DNA from: Legionella genomosp. 1 | Lineage (GTDB): Bacteria; Pseudomonadota; Gammaproteobacteria; Legionellales; Legionellaceae | Direction: 5' to 3' | Assembly: GCA_945865355.1 (NCBI GenBank) | Contig: CAMBDN010000117.1 | Span: forward strand, 1 to 7,676 | DNA length: 7,676 nt | Shown: positions 1 through 6,162 of the stretch, piece by piece | Layout: each line of letters begins with the position of its first letter | How positions within the stretch are numbered: position 1 is the first letter of the stretch | Notes under the pieces: generated by a model | The model's input: the letters and a program-made list of their open reading frames with translations, nothing else | Database searches by the model: none | What the model was told of the DNA's origin: nothing | Made by a program: the position numbers and the translations under genes

Positions 1-37
1 ATTCTCTACGTGTTGTTGCGCTCATTTTTGCCCCCAT
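1..37 (-). CDS. Possible first codons of an insertion-sequence transposase, running off the left edge
   Basis: Reading leftwards on the minus strand, an ATG at 37-35 opens a frame that begins MGAKMSATTRRE and leaves the window. A second in-frame ATG is at 25-23. A GAGAG stretch lies a few bases upstream and could be a ribosome binding site. The start resembles, from memory, the N-terminus of DDE transposases that begin with a short Ser/Thr-Thr-Arg-Arg-Glu stretch (IS481/ISNCY-like integrase-core proteins). Only 12 codons are visible, so the identity is a guess. The context supports it: the neighbouring kinase gene stops abruptly about 110 bp away, and the DNA between carries a repeated motif as expected for an IS end. 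Confidence 0.3.
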   Translation of the reverse strand, partial: MGAKMSATTRRE

Positions 38-146
38 CAAAATCTCTCATAAATATTAAAGAGTACGATTTTATTTGAGGCAACGGTTGACTAATAGTTC
101 ATTTTTTCATGAGGCAATGCGAGTGGGTAATTATAATTGTCGCTCA
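38..146. mobile_element. Probable terminal region of an insertion sequence abutting the truncated kinase gene
   Basis: This non-coding stretch lies between the end of the kinase gene and the possible transposase start. It contains the 8-bp direct repeat TGAGGCAA at 76-83 and 110-117, 34 bp apart. Repeated binding motifs just inside an IS end are common. It also holds an AT-rich palindromic core (AATTATAATT, about 130-139). I see no other gene here. The exact IS boundary is not certain: it should fall near 140-165, where the kinase's second receiver domain stops making sense. The other end of the element lies outside the window, so terminal inverted repeats cannot be checked. Confidence 0.35.
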
Positions 147-2213
147 TCAGGCATGCATAAAAAACGTTTGGATGTCATTGTACGTCACAATTTTATGATT
201 TTTAACCTCAGCAAAAAACTCCCAAGACTGTGTATTTCTAGGTTCATCATCAATAAAAATCAAACTGATTTGTTTTTGAGAATTATGCTGCTCTTTATTA
301 TACAGTTTAAAATAAGGCACCAGGTCTTTAGGCAAGATTTTAAATCCTTTCCCAATGGCGCTGTTCATAATTGTTGGATTATATAAGTAACTGGTTACTA
401 AAACCTTTACCGAATCCCTAGGCGCCTGCTCTAAAATATCTAAACCATTTTGATCTTCATCATAAAATTCATAGTCACAAAAAATGACTAAATTTTTGTC
501 TGATACTGTTTCAAAAAAGGTCAAAGATTCTTCTGGGTTATACAAATGCTGGTATTTAACATGAGGAAGCTTTTTAAGCATTTCATCCCATACATCATGA
601 ACAGAGCTACTGTCGTCAATAATAATCAGCATCTCATTGCTATGAACTTGATATTCCTTTAAACACCAAGCAGGGGCTTCACAGGGTGGCAGCGAAATAT
701 CCAGCGTAGTTCCTTCCTCTACCTTTGAGGTTATATCAAGCTGTCCATCAATTTGTTCTAAAAATTTAATTGCATGAGGCAAACCCAAATTGGCTTTTGT
801 TTTTTCGAACTGAGCATTAGTCAAAATTTCTTTAAGGAACTCTGGACTCATTCCTCTCCCATTGTCTTTAATAGAAATTAAAGAGCCAGCAATATTGGCT
901 TCAAGAAATACTTCAACTGTACCGCTTTTTGGTAAAATGGCATTAACCGCATTATTTATAAGGTTGGATAGCACTCGCTTTAAATTTACGGAGCTAAGAT
1001 AAACCAAGCTGAAAATATCATTGGGATTTACCGTAAACTCAAATTCTATATTTTGTTTCGCATACTCCATCCGCTTTTCAGATAAAAGTTCTTGAATACA
1101 AGAATGGAGAAACACATAATTATCCCCGCTGCGATCAGCGTTTTCATTTTTATTTTTGTACTTATAAAGCAAACTCCAAACGATATCATCTAAGCGCCGG
1201 ATAGCCCTTTTTCCAAAAACGCGTTCAGTTTCCTCAAGCTTTTTTTCAACTAAACAAAAGAAAGAATCTATTGCTAATAAAGGGGAGCGTATATCATGCG
1301 CAACCTGTGCTAAACTTTTTCCTAACTCGATTTCAACTTTATGTTGTTGGTATTCTTCAATTTCTTTTGCAAGATAATTTATTTCCTGGATATATTCATG
1401 TTTCAATGGCCTATTATTTTTCAGATTTGTTTCCATTTCTTTAATAGGCTTTGCAAGGTGTTTATTCGTTAAAATTTTAATAACCCTGTGGATCATTAAT
1501 AGACCAAGCGTTGAAATAATAAAAATGATGATGGCCGGAATAAAGAATTGGTAGGTATTTGGCGATGCATACTTTATAGAAATAAATTCTTTAGTAGCAC
1601 TTCTGACACCAAAAGAACCAAATTTATTGGAAGCAAATGGGTTAAAGCCATCGCATCTGTTTTTATTTTCTGTACAAGGTTGTATGTTTCCATTGATTTT
1701 TGAAAGATGGTCTAAATAAGCATTCCTAGACATAAAAAGAATTATTTTATCGTAACAGTTGCCAAATTGATTGTTAATTTGACCATTTAAATAGCAAAGA
1801 TCTAGGCCAATATGAAATGAGGAATTAGTATTTCCAAGGCTTAAAATAGAATTACCGGTTCTATTATTAACCTTAACTCCTAAAATAAAATGGTTGTCTA
1901 TGAATTTTTTAAAAAGCACCATCATATCAACTGCATTTAATTTTCTACTGTATTCGCCCTTGTTAAGATAGCTTACAAAATCCTGATCATTTACGAGGAT
2001 GCTGAGTCTTTCTGAGATATTGGATTGCAAGATTGAATTTGCATTAATAATCAGCTCCTTATTCAGGATTTTTGATTTTTTTTCAAAGCCAGAATAGATA
2101 AACCACATGGCAATCAAGCTTATGCATAAGCTAAGCGCAATCAAAAATCTAATGAGTTTGTTAATAGCTCTTTGGTAGGAGTCAAGGTTTTCAACTCTTG
2201 AAAAAAACATCAT
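147..2213 (-). CDS. Membrane hybrid sensor histidine kinase, truncated in a second receiver domain
   Basis: A 688-residue sensor kinase. A hydrophobic segment at residues 20-41 and another at 222-243 enclose a periplasmic domain of about 180 residues, which I do not recognise. A cytoplasmic linker (244-295) leads to the kinase core. The H-box is VAHDIRSPL with the phosphorylated His at 306. The N-box is LSNLINNAVNAI (416-427), G1 is DNGRGM (450-455) and G2 is NLGLP (475-479). A receiver domain follows (528-640) with the full set of key residues: Asp533/534, acceptor Asp580 in IFCDYEF, Thr607 and Lys629. A second receiver begins at 649 (LIFIDDEPRN) but ends after about 40 residues, without acceptor Asp, Thr or Lys. 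The protein is therefore probably cut short, perhaps by the IS at the left edge. The start is the first of two adjacent ATGs and has no clear Shine-Dalgarno. It is the last gene of a putative operon, 68 bp after the binding protein, which may be its ligand-binding partner. No separate response regulator is visible. Confidence 0.9.
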   Translation of the reverse strand: MMFFSRVENLDSYQRAINKLIRFLIALSLCISLIAMWFIYSGFEKKSKILNKELIINANSILQSNISERLSILVNDQDFVSYLNKGEYSRKLNAVDMMVLFKKFIDNHFILGVKVNNRTGNSILSLGNTNSSFHIGLDLCYLNGQINNQFGNCYDKIILFMSRNAYLDHLSKINGNIQPCTENKNRCDGFNPFASNKFGSFGVRSATKEFISIKYASPNTYQFFIPAIIIFIISTLGLLMIHRVIKILTNKHLAKPIKEMETNLKNNRPLKHEYIQEINYLAKEIEEYQQHKVEIELGKSLAQVAHDIRSPLLAIDSFFCLVEKKLEETERVFGKRAIRRLDDIVWSLLYKYKNKNENADRSGDNYVFLHSCIQELLSEKRMEYAKQNIEFEFTVNPNDIFSLVYLSSVNLKRVLSNLINNAVNAILPKSGTVEVFLEANIAGSLISIKDNGRGMSPEFLKEILTNAQFEKTKANLGLPHAIKFLEQIDGQLDITSKVEEGTTLDISLPPCEAPAWCLKEYQVHSNEMLIIIDDSSSVHDVWDEMLKKLPHVKYQHLYNPEESLTFFETVSDKNLVIFCDYEFYDEDQNGLDILEQAPRDSVKVLVTSYLYNPTIMNSAIGKGFKILPKDLVPYFKLYNKEQHNSQKQISLIFIDDEPRNTQSWEFFAEVKNHKIVTYNDIQTFFMHA

Positions 2214-2281
2214 AGCAGTTGCATTTTTTCATAGCCGAGGGAACTCTCATGTTAAGTTTTTCGCGGTTATTATTCCAGAGG

Positions 2282-3334
2282 TTATTCATTATTATCATTG
2301 CTAATTCGCAGTTTAATTTTGTTCCAGCTATCATTGTATTCTTTCTCAAAGTTTTCTACTGGCTGGATCATGCGTAATTGCGGAAGTGTCTTCTTTGTTT
2401 TTTCATACAATGCTATGTACGATTCATCATCAATGTGATTTTTAAAATATGGAGAAAAATAATAACTGTAGTTTTCAAAATATTCCAAGGTAGATTGGTT
2501 TTGCAATACACGTGCAACACAACTGGCTTCAGGGGTTTCTTTCATTTGAACAATTAAATCGGTACAAATTGAGCTGGCATTTGAAGGAATAACAAATTTG
2601 TAGGGTTTTCCAGTTTTTTTAATGTACAATAAGGCATCGCCAGACCAAATATAACTCAATGCAAAATTTTTAGAGTCATAAATTTTATTAAAATCACTCG
2701 TAATATGGATTTTGGCATCCTGGGTCATGCGTTTTAAATTTTTATAGGTCAATGAAACAGAGCCATCATTATTTTTCTTAACAGTATTATCATCGCTATA
2801 GCCAATGGTTAATAGATTTCCAATTTCTCCTGAATCATCAACAAGAATGACATTATTGCCTTTAGCTGACTTAAAAATATCGCTCATTTTTTCATCAGGC
2901 TTAATATCAATTAATGCTGGATTATACATAAACCCCACTATGGCGTGAGTAAAGAATGCCGTATTATGTGTGTAATTATGTGTTGTATAATATTCTTTAA
3001 AATAGGGATAGTACTCAGCAGATGACTTCCAGAGATTACTATTCTCAATATTTGGCAGTTGATTTTTTATAGTTCCATAAACCATATTGCTAAAAATCAT
3101 CACATCATAAGAGTCTTTTTGCTTGTAAAAATCTCGCAGAAATTCCGCATTAGTATAATAGGCATCATGAGAAAAGTTTACATTACACTGTTTCTCAACG
3201 GCCTCTTTAATTTTTGGGGCTTCTAAAAAGCCATAAAAAGCAGTTACATTGACTGTTTTTTTGGCAAGTTTATCTACAGAGGCATGTATATTATTTGCCA
3301 AAAGTATACAAACGAACAGCAATAATTTTTTCAT
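2282..3334 (-). CDS. PotD-like periplasmic solute-binding protein (polyamine-type)
   Basis: A 350-residue secreted protein. Residues 1-18 form a Sec signal peptide (MKK, a hydrophobic core, cleavage after IHA), leaving a mature protein of about 332 residues, the usual size for PotD-type family 1 binding proteins. The fold is suggested by the opening strand TVNVTAFYGFLEAP (27-40), SYDVMIFSN (75-83), IVGFMYNP (132-139), the WSGDALLY segment (230-237) matching the aromatic/acidic ligand region of PotD, and a C-terminal helix-rich part that ends SYYFSPY (290-296). The precise ligand cannot be read; polyamine or a related amine is the family expectation. No permease or ATPase gene is next to it. 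It sits between a cysteine hydrolase (26 bp upstream) and a sensor kinase (68 bp downstream), so a co-receptor role is more likely than transport. The Shine-Dalgarno is poor, so translation may depend on the gene before it. Confidence 0.82.
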   Translation of the reverse strand: MKKLLLFVCILLANNIHASVDKLAKKTVNVTAFYGFLEAPKIKEAVEKQCNVNFSHDAYYTNAEFLRDFYKQKDSYDVMIFSNMVYGTIKNQLPNIENSNLWKSSAEYYPYFKEYYTTHNYTHNTAFFTHAIVGFMYNPALIDIKPDEKMSDIFKSAKGNNVILVDDSGEIGNLLTIGYSDDNTVKKNNDGSVSLTYKNLKRMTQDAKIHITSDFNKIYDSKNFALSYIWSGDALLYIKKTGKPYKFVIPSNASSICTDLIVQMKETPEASCVARVLQNQSTLEYFENYSYYFSPYFKNHIDDESYIALYEKTKKTLPQLRMIQPVENFEKEYNDSWNKIKLRISNDNNE

Positions 3335-3360
3335 AGTATTAACAACAATGGATTAAAGGA

Positions 3361-3975
3361 TCATTCTTTATTTGCGCTTAAATCAGAGACTATATGCTGA
3401 GTATCTTGTATGCACGCAAATCCAAATGATAAATTTTTTAGTGCCGCTAAATGCAACTCTTCGTTGACTGTAGACGTAGCATCATTAATAAAAAACACTC
3501 TATATCCATACATAAAAGCTTCCCTTGCTGTCGTTTCACAGCAACAATTAGTCATTACCCCGACTATAATAACATCTTCAATATTATTTGCCTGAAGCAT
3601 ATCATGCAATTCGGTTTGAAAAAATGCAGAGTATTGGTTTTTATCAATAACAATCTTACCAGTGGTGTCAAAGCCTTCTATCATTTTCCAGCCTTCACTC
3701 CCATATTCTATTTTATCACCGTTCCACCAATCCACCATCGATTTTGAAATTTCAGCGCTGTCATTATGGCGCACATAAATAACATTCACTCCTGCCTTTT
3801 CAGAGGCTTCAATAATGGCTTTAATATTATTAAGTTGTTTATCGCTTATCATATTTAAATCATTGCGAAAAACATTTTGCATCTCTATAACTAATAGTGC
3901 AGCGCGCTTTGGGTTAACTACTAATTTATGGGTATTGTAATCGTTAATTTGTTCTAACTTCACTGTGTAATTCAT
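3361..3975 (-). CDS. Isochorismatase-family cysteine hydrolase with Glu in place of the catalytic Asp
   Basis: A 204-residue cytoplasmic protein of the isochorismatase/nicotinamidase-like fold, full length for the family. The family triad is Asp-Lys-Cys. Here the first motif reads LLVIEMQNVF (27-36), with Glu31 where Asp is usual. The lysine is in VIDKNQYSAFFQTEL (Lys112). The nucleophile is in GVMTNCCCETTAREAF (139-154), most likely Cys145, the middle of three consecutive cysteines, after the cis-peptide Val-Met. The substrate is unknown; relatives hydrolyse amides such as nicotinamide or ureidoacrylate, N-carbamoyl compounds, or the isochorismate vinyl ether. It is the first gene of a putative three-gene operon with a PotD-like binding protein and a sensor kinase, so it may act on the sensed compound. 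The ATG at 3975 is preceded 4 bp away by GGAAG, the best ribosome binding site of the three genes. Confidence 0.85.
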   Translation of the reverse strand: MNYTVKLEQINDYNTHKLVVNPKRAALLVIEMQNVFRNDLNMISDKQLNNIKAIIEASEKAGVNVIYVRHNDSAEISKSMVDWWNGDKIEYGSEGWKMIEGFDTTGKIVIDKNQYSAFFQTELHDMLQANNIEDVIIVGVMTNCCCETTAREAFMYGYRVFFINDATSTVNEELHLAALKNLSFGFACIQDTQHIVSDLSANKE

Positions 3976-3979
3976 ATTT

Positions 3980-3998
3980 CTTCCAATTTAAAATTATA
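3980..3998 (-). promoter_or_regulatory. Candidate -10 box and Shine-Dalgarno of the hydrolase/binding protein/kinase operon
   Basis: On the minus strand a perfect TATAAT lies at 3998-3993 and GGAAG at 3984-3980, 4 bp before the hydrolase ATG. I find no good -35 hexamer at 16-18 bp, so the promoter would be weak or activator-dependent, and the leader would be only about 10 bases. The 112 bp between the toxin stop and this ATG show no rho-independent terminator, so read-through from the toxin-antitoxin genes upstream is also possible. Confidence 0.4.
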
Positions 3999-4087
3999 CT
4001 TTTGTTGTAAGCATCGTTTTGTAATCTTTCAGTTCGCAAGAATAATTATGAATGAGCCTTATAAAATAAATGAGCATTTGAGAACAC

Positions 4088-5146
4088 CTACACCACCATT
4101 CGGTTTAAATCATTAGCAAAAATTGCAATGCTATCAATCAATTCCTCAAACAAAGGCACATAACCAAAAATCATTCCCCTCATTGCTTCATAATCTCGCT
4201 TTAATTCTTTTATCATTGCTCCTGATGGGACAATTGAAAACGTCCCCGCATAAGCAGATTCTAGATCAAGCGCTGCACTATTAAAAAAAACCTTCGCATG
4301 CCTTGCACAATCTGTAGCCAAATGTGTTTTATCAACCCAATGTTTACTCATATCCGCTTTCAGTAACTGATATACATCGTAATAGTGCCTAGAATATCTG
4401 TGCCCATTTTGCCTTAATGTCCCTTTAATATCAAACCACCTTCTTATGCCATGCAGGATTATAATTTTATCCCAAAAAGTCCTTTCAGGATTTATTGTTA
4501 CTACATTATTCACAGCCAAAGAACTCTCTTGAATATCATCAGCAATGTATGGCCTTATCGTCATGTATTGGTGCGGATCAAGTGCAGATTTGGCACCGCA
4601 TTCGATTTTTACTGTCGGAAATACATAAGAATCATCCTGTGTTAGAGATTGATATTTTATCAATAAGGTCTGCTTGCTATCATCGCTAAGATCTATCTCT
4701 ACAACAGGTGCCTGGGCAGATTTGTTTATTTCCTTAAATATGTCGTCAAGCATTTTTTGTAAAAAGGGTTTTAATTCCTGGGCAATATAATTCTGAGAAG
4801 CAGTTGTTATTTTTTCAAAATACTTTCTTTGTTGCTTCCCAGATAATAGTTCCAACTCTTCAAATTCAATATTTAAGTCCAAATCTTCTCTAAAGACAGT
4901 GATATCAATATCTTCTGAGAACCTTGATATTAATGAATACGCTTTAGACAAAGAAGTGCCCCCTTTAAAAAGGAGCCTTGGGCTATTAGCTTTGCGATAA
5001 TTAAAAAGCAAATCAAGCACGAGACAAACCCAAAAATCCTTCTCTATATTTTGAAAAGGGACCCCTAAACGATTTGCCGTCGCGTTAAATAAACCGCGCT
5101 TGTCCTCTGTTGAGGCTTTCAAAATTGTTACAAATGATTGGCTCAT
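4088..5146 (-). CDS. AbiEii/AbiGii-family nucleotidyltransferase toxin (type IV toxin-antitoxin)
   Basis: A 352-residue cytoplasmic nucleotidyltransferase of the AbiEii/AbiGii toxin family. The N-terminus carries IEKDFWVCLVLDLLF (34-48), as in this family. The nucleotidyltransferase signature follows: LLFKGGTSLSK (58-68), then FSEDIDIT (76-83) with the metal-binding Asp79 and Asp81. VKIECGAKS (179-187) may hold the third acidic position. INPERTFWDKIIILH (218-232) matches the family's Lys/Thr/Arg motif region, and RHYYDVYQLL (253-262) the C-terminal conserved Asp. Characterised relatives inhibit growth by nucleotide transfer; in MenT this is to tRNA 3' ends. Whether this protein does the same is unknown. 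All motifs are intact, so the toxin is probably active. It begins 2 bp after the antitoxin stop and has almost no Shine-Dalgarno, which implies translational coupling and limited toxin synthesis. Confidence 0.9.
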   Translation of the reverse strand: MSQSFVTILKASTEDKRGLFNATANRLGVPFQNIEKDFWVCLVLDLLFNYRKANSPRLLFKGGTSLSKAYSLISRFSEDIDITVFREDLDLNIEFEELELLSGKQQRKYFEKITTASQNYIAQELKPFLQKMLDDIFKEINKSAQAPVVEIDLSDDSKQTLLIKYQSLTQDDSYVFPTVKIECGAKSALDPHQYMTIRPYIADDIQESSLAVNNVVTINPERTFWDKIIILHGIRRWFDIKGTLRQNGHRYSRHYYDVYQLLKADMSKHWVDKTHLATDCARHAKVFFNSAALDLESAYAGTFSIVPSGAMIKELKRDYEAMRGMIFGYVPLFEELIDSIAIFANDLNRMVV

Positions 5147-5148
5147 GA

Positions 5149-5799
5149 TTATTTATTCTTTTTTTCTGAAGTTAAAAATATATCTTTTAAAAAGTCTTGC
5201 ATCCAAGCAGGTAAAGTGGGAAGTCCATTTTGTAAATCATCCAGTATGATATCTTTCTTTGTTTGGCTATCAAGATAAAGTTTCAGTTTGCTTTTAACCT
5301 TTGATATCTGTGCAGGATTGCCCTGTTCAATAATATCCCTTATCCAGTGTAGTGCTTGAACAACTCTCATAGCAGGACGGTCAGCCCAATACAATTTGCT
5401 AGGGGCTGTATGTTTAAATTTTATAATCAAATTATCAATTCTAACTTCCTTAAGACGGCAATCCGTTAAAACATTGACTTGGCCTGGAACAGCATTTGTC
5501 AAACCTAAATCATTGGCCGCAGTCAATCCATCAATAAGAATGCGTGCTTGATCACGACGGGATATTGCTGCAATAATTTGTTTATAATCAGGTGCGGTGA
5601 TACTTCCTGTTAGCTGGTTTTTTTGAGGAAAATCATATATTCCCCTATCAATTCGCCTTATAGTATGACTCTTCACCAGACGCTGCAACACCTTGTCCAC
5701 TGCATTACGATTACCAAGATCTAGGAAATCGAAGGCTGTCCAAACCTTGGAATGCGCTGAATGATGCATTTTATGCAATATAAAGTTTTTTAAGGACAT
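5149..5799 (-). CDS. AbiEi/DUF6088-like winged-helix antitoxin and autorepressor
   Basis: A 216-residue protein read from the ATG at 5799. The open frame extends to 5865, but that extension lies upstream of the predicted transcription start. The ATG at 5799 has AGGGA 8 bp before it. Residues 19-58 form a winged helix-turn-helix, ending LQRLVKSHTIRRIDRGIYDFP, with the RIDRGIY wing typical of AbiEi and DUF6088 proteins. The rest (about 65-200) corresponds to the antitoxin domain, with ILIDGLTAANDLGL and the motif GQVNVLTD. In AbiE systems the antitoxin represses the promoter by binding inverted repeats and counters the toxin without being known to bind it stably. Here it is followed at once by the toxin gene, and its promoter carries inverted repeats, which fits this model. 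The C-terminus is Lys-rich (SEKKNK). Confidence 0.85.
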   Translation of the reverse strand: MSLKNFILHKMHHSAHSKVWTAFDFLDLGNRNAVDKVLQRLVKSHTIRRIDRGIYDFPQKNQLTGSITAPDYKQIIAAISRRDQARILIDGLTAANDLGLTNAVPGQVNVLTDCRLKEVRIDNLIIKFKHTAPSKLYWADRPAMRVVQALHWIRDIIEQGNPAQISKVKSKLKLYLDSQTKKDIILDDLQNGLPTLPAWMQDFLKDIFLTSEKKNK

Positions 5800-5812
5800 A
5801 GCATAGATCCCT

Positions 5813-5828
5813 AAGTATTGCCATACTT
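5813..5828. promoter_or_regulatory. Second inverted repeat in the antitoxin leader
   Basis: AAGTAT (5813-5818) and ATACTT (5823-5828) form a perfect 6-bp inverted repeat around TGCC. It overlaps the edge of the larger operator by 2 bp and sits just before the Shine-Dalgarno of the antitoxin gene. It may be a second repressor site or a small leader hairpin near the ribosome binding site. Confidence 0.4.
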
Positions 5829-5858
5829 GTCCGATAAGTGTATGCATATTTCGGACAA
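5827..5858. promoter_or_regulatory. Inverted-repeat operator over the antitoxin promoter
   Basis: A perfect 8-bp inverted repeat, TTGTCCGA (5827-5834) and TCGGACAA (5851-5858), separated by 16 bp, covers the -10 box and most of the spacer. The arm centres are 24 bp apart. AbiEi antitoxins repress their own operon from paired inverted repeats, so this is the likely binding site. It is read directly from the sequence; binding is inference. Confidence 0.6.
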
Positions 5859-5865
5859 AAATCAA
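5837..5865 (-). promoter_or_regulatory. Sigma-70 promoter of the toxin-antitoxin operon
   Basis: Minus strand: -35 TTGATT (5865-5860), 17-bp spacer, -10 TACACT (5842-5837). Transcription should start near 5830, giving a leader of about 30 bases before the ATG at 5799. This placement argues against the upstream in-frame ATGs at 5865 and 5847 as real starts. Confidence 0.6.
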
Positions 5866-6025
5866 CTTAAGCTAAAATAATAAGCAAATAATTCCCTACC
5901 CCTAAAAAAACCTCCGTGGGGAATTTGCGTATTTGGGTACGACGCAGTTATACATCGTACTCCATTTGTAGTGGTTTTCTGCGATAGAAATTATAATAAA
6001 ATCAATTAGTTATTCTTGAATTGCG
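5866..6025. other. Intergenic stretch with two unexplained palindromes
   Basis: No gene is visible here. Two inverted repeats stand out. AATTCCC (5890-5896) pairs with GGGAATT (5919-5925); allowing a 2-base bulge, the arms extend to GCAAAT and ATTTGC. GTACGA (5937-5942) pairs with TCGTAC (5955-5960) around a 12-base loop. A TATAAT at 5992-5997 (plus strand) has no acceptable -35. The position just left of the tRNA fragment makes this the end of an integrated element, where recombinase or excisionase sites would be expected. That is inference only. Confidence 0.35.
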
Positions 6026-6073
6026 GGACTCATAATCCGTTGGTCCTAGGTTCAAGTCCTAGTGGGCCCACCA
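6026..6073 (+). tRNA. 3' fragment of tRNA-Ile2 (anticodon CAT), probable attachment-site scar
   Basis: The sequence runs from the anticodon arm to the CCA end of a tRNA. It holds the anticodon loop CTCATAA (6029-6035), a perfect T stem CTAGG/CCTAG (6046-6050 and 6058-6062) with loop TTCAAGT, the acceptor 3' strand TGGGCCC, discriminator A and encoded CCA (6071-6073). Loop and T-arm sequence resemble tRNA-Ile2 (CAT read as lysidine-modified) more than elongator tRNA-Met. The 5' half is absent: upstream bases do not form a D-arm or the expected GGGCCCA acceptor strand. Pairing in the anticodon stem breaks at 6025, where an extra G appears. Tyrosine integrases often use such tRNA 3' halves, and an integrase remnant follows 90 bp later. 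It is not a working tRNA gene. Confidence 0.8.
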
Positions 6074-6122
6074 ATAAAAGTATTAAAAATCAACAAGTTA
6101 CACTTGATACCAATAATCCCTC

Positions 6123-6137
6123 AAAACCCGCTTCGGG
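6123..6137 (-). terminator. Weak candidate terminator after the integrase remnant
   Basis: On the minus strand a short hairpin CCCG-AAG-CGGG (6137-6127) is followed by four Ts. The stem is only 4 bp, so it is weak. The same segment contains a direct repeat CTTCGGGA at 6131-6138 and 6142-6149. Confidence 0.25.
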
Positions 6138-6162
6138 AGATCTTCGGGACCTGCGTGCAAAT

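Noticed and set aside
75..386. Plus-strand open frame of 103 codons opposite the kinase C-terminus
   Set aside because: It lies mainly over the kinase coding strand, has no recognisable domain and no convincing start. The kinase motifs make the minus frame the real one.
2282..3334. Component of a polyamine ABC importer
   Set aside because: No permease or ATPase gene is adjacent and the neighbours are a hydrolase and a kinase. Import using distant genes cannot be excluded, but a co-receptor role fits the context better.
3410..3747. Two plus-strand frames over the hydrolase gene
   Set aside because: They are shadows of the hydrolase, which has clear family motifs on the minus strand.
4451..4689. 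Two plus-strand frames over the toxin gene
   Set aside because: Shadows of the nucleotidyltransferase gene, with no Shine-Dalgarno or known motif.
5800..5865. Longer antitoxin start at 5865 or 5847
   Set aside because: These codons lie in the promoter and operator, upstream of the predicted transcription start, while the ATG at 5799 has a suitable AGGGA.
6026..6073. Functional tRNA gene
   Set aside because: The acceptor 5' strand and D-arm are absent and the anticodon stem mispairs at its outer end.
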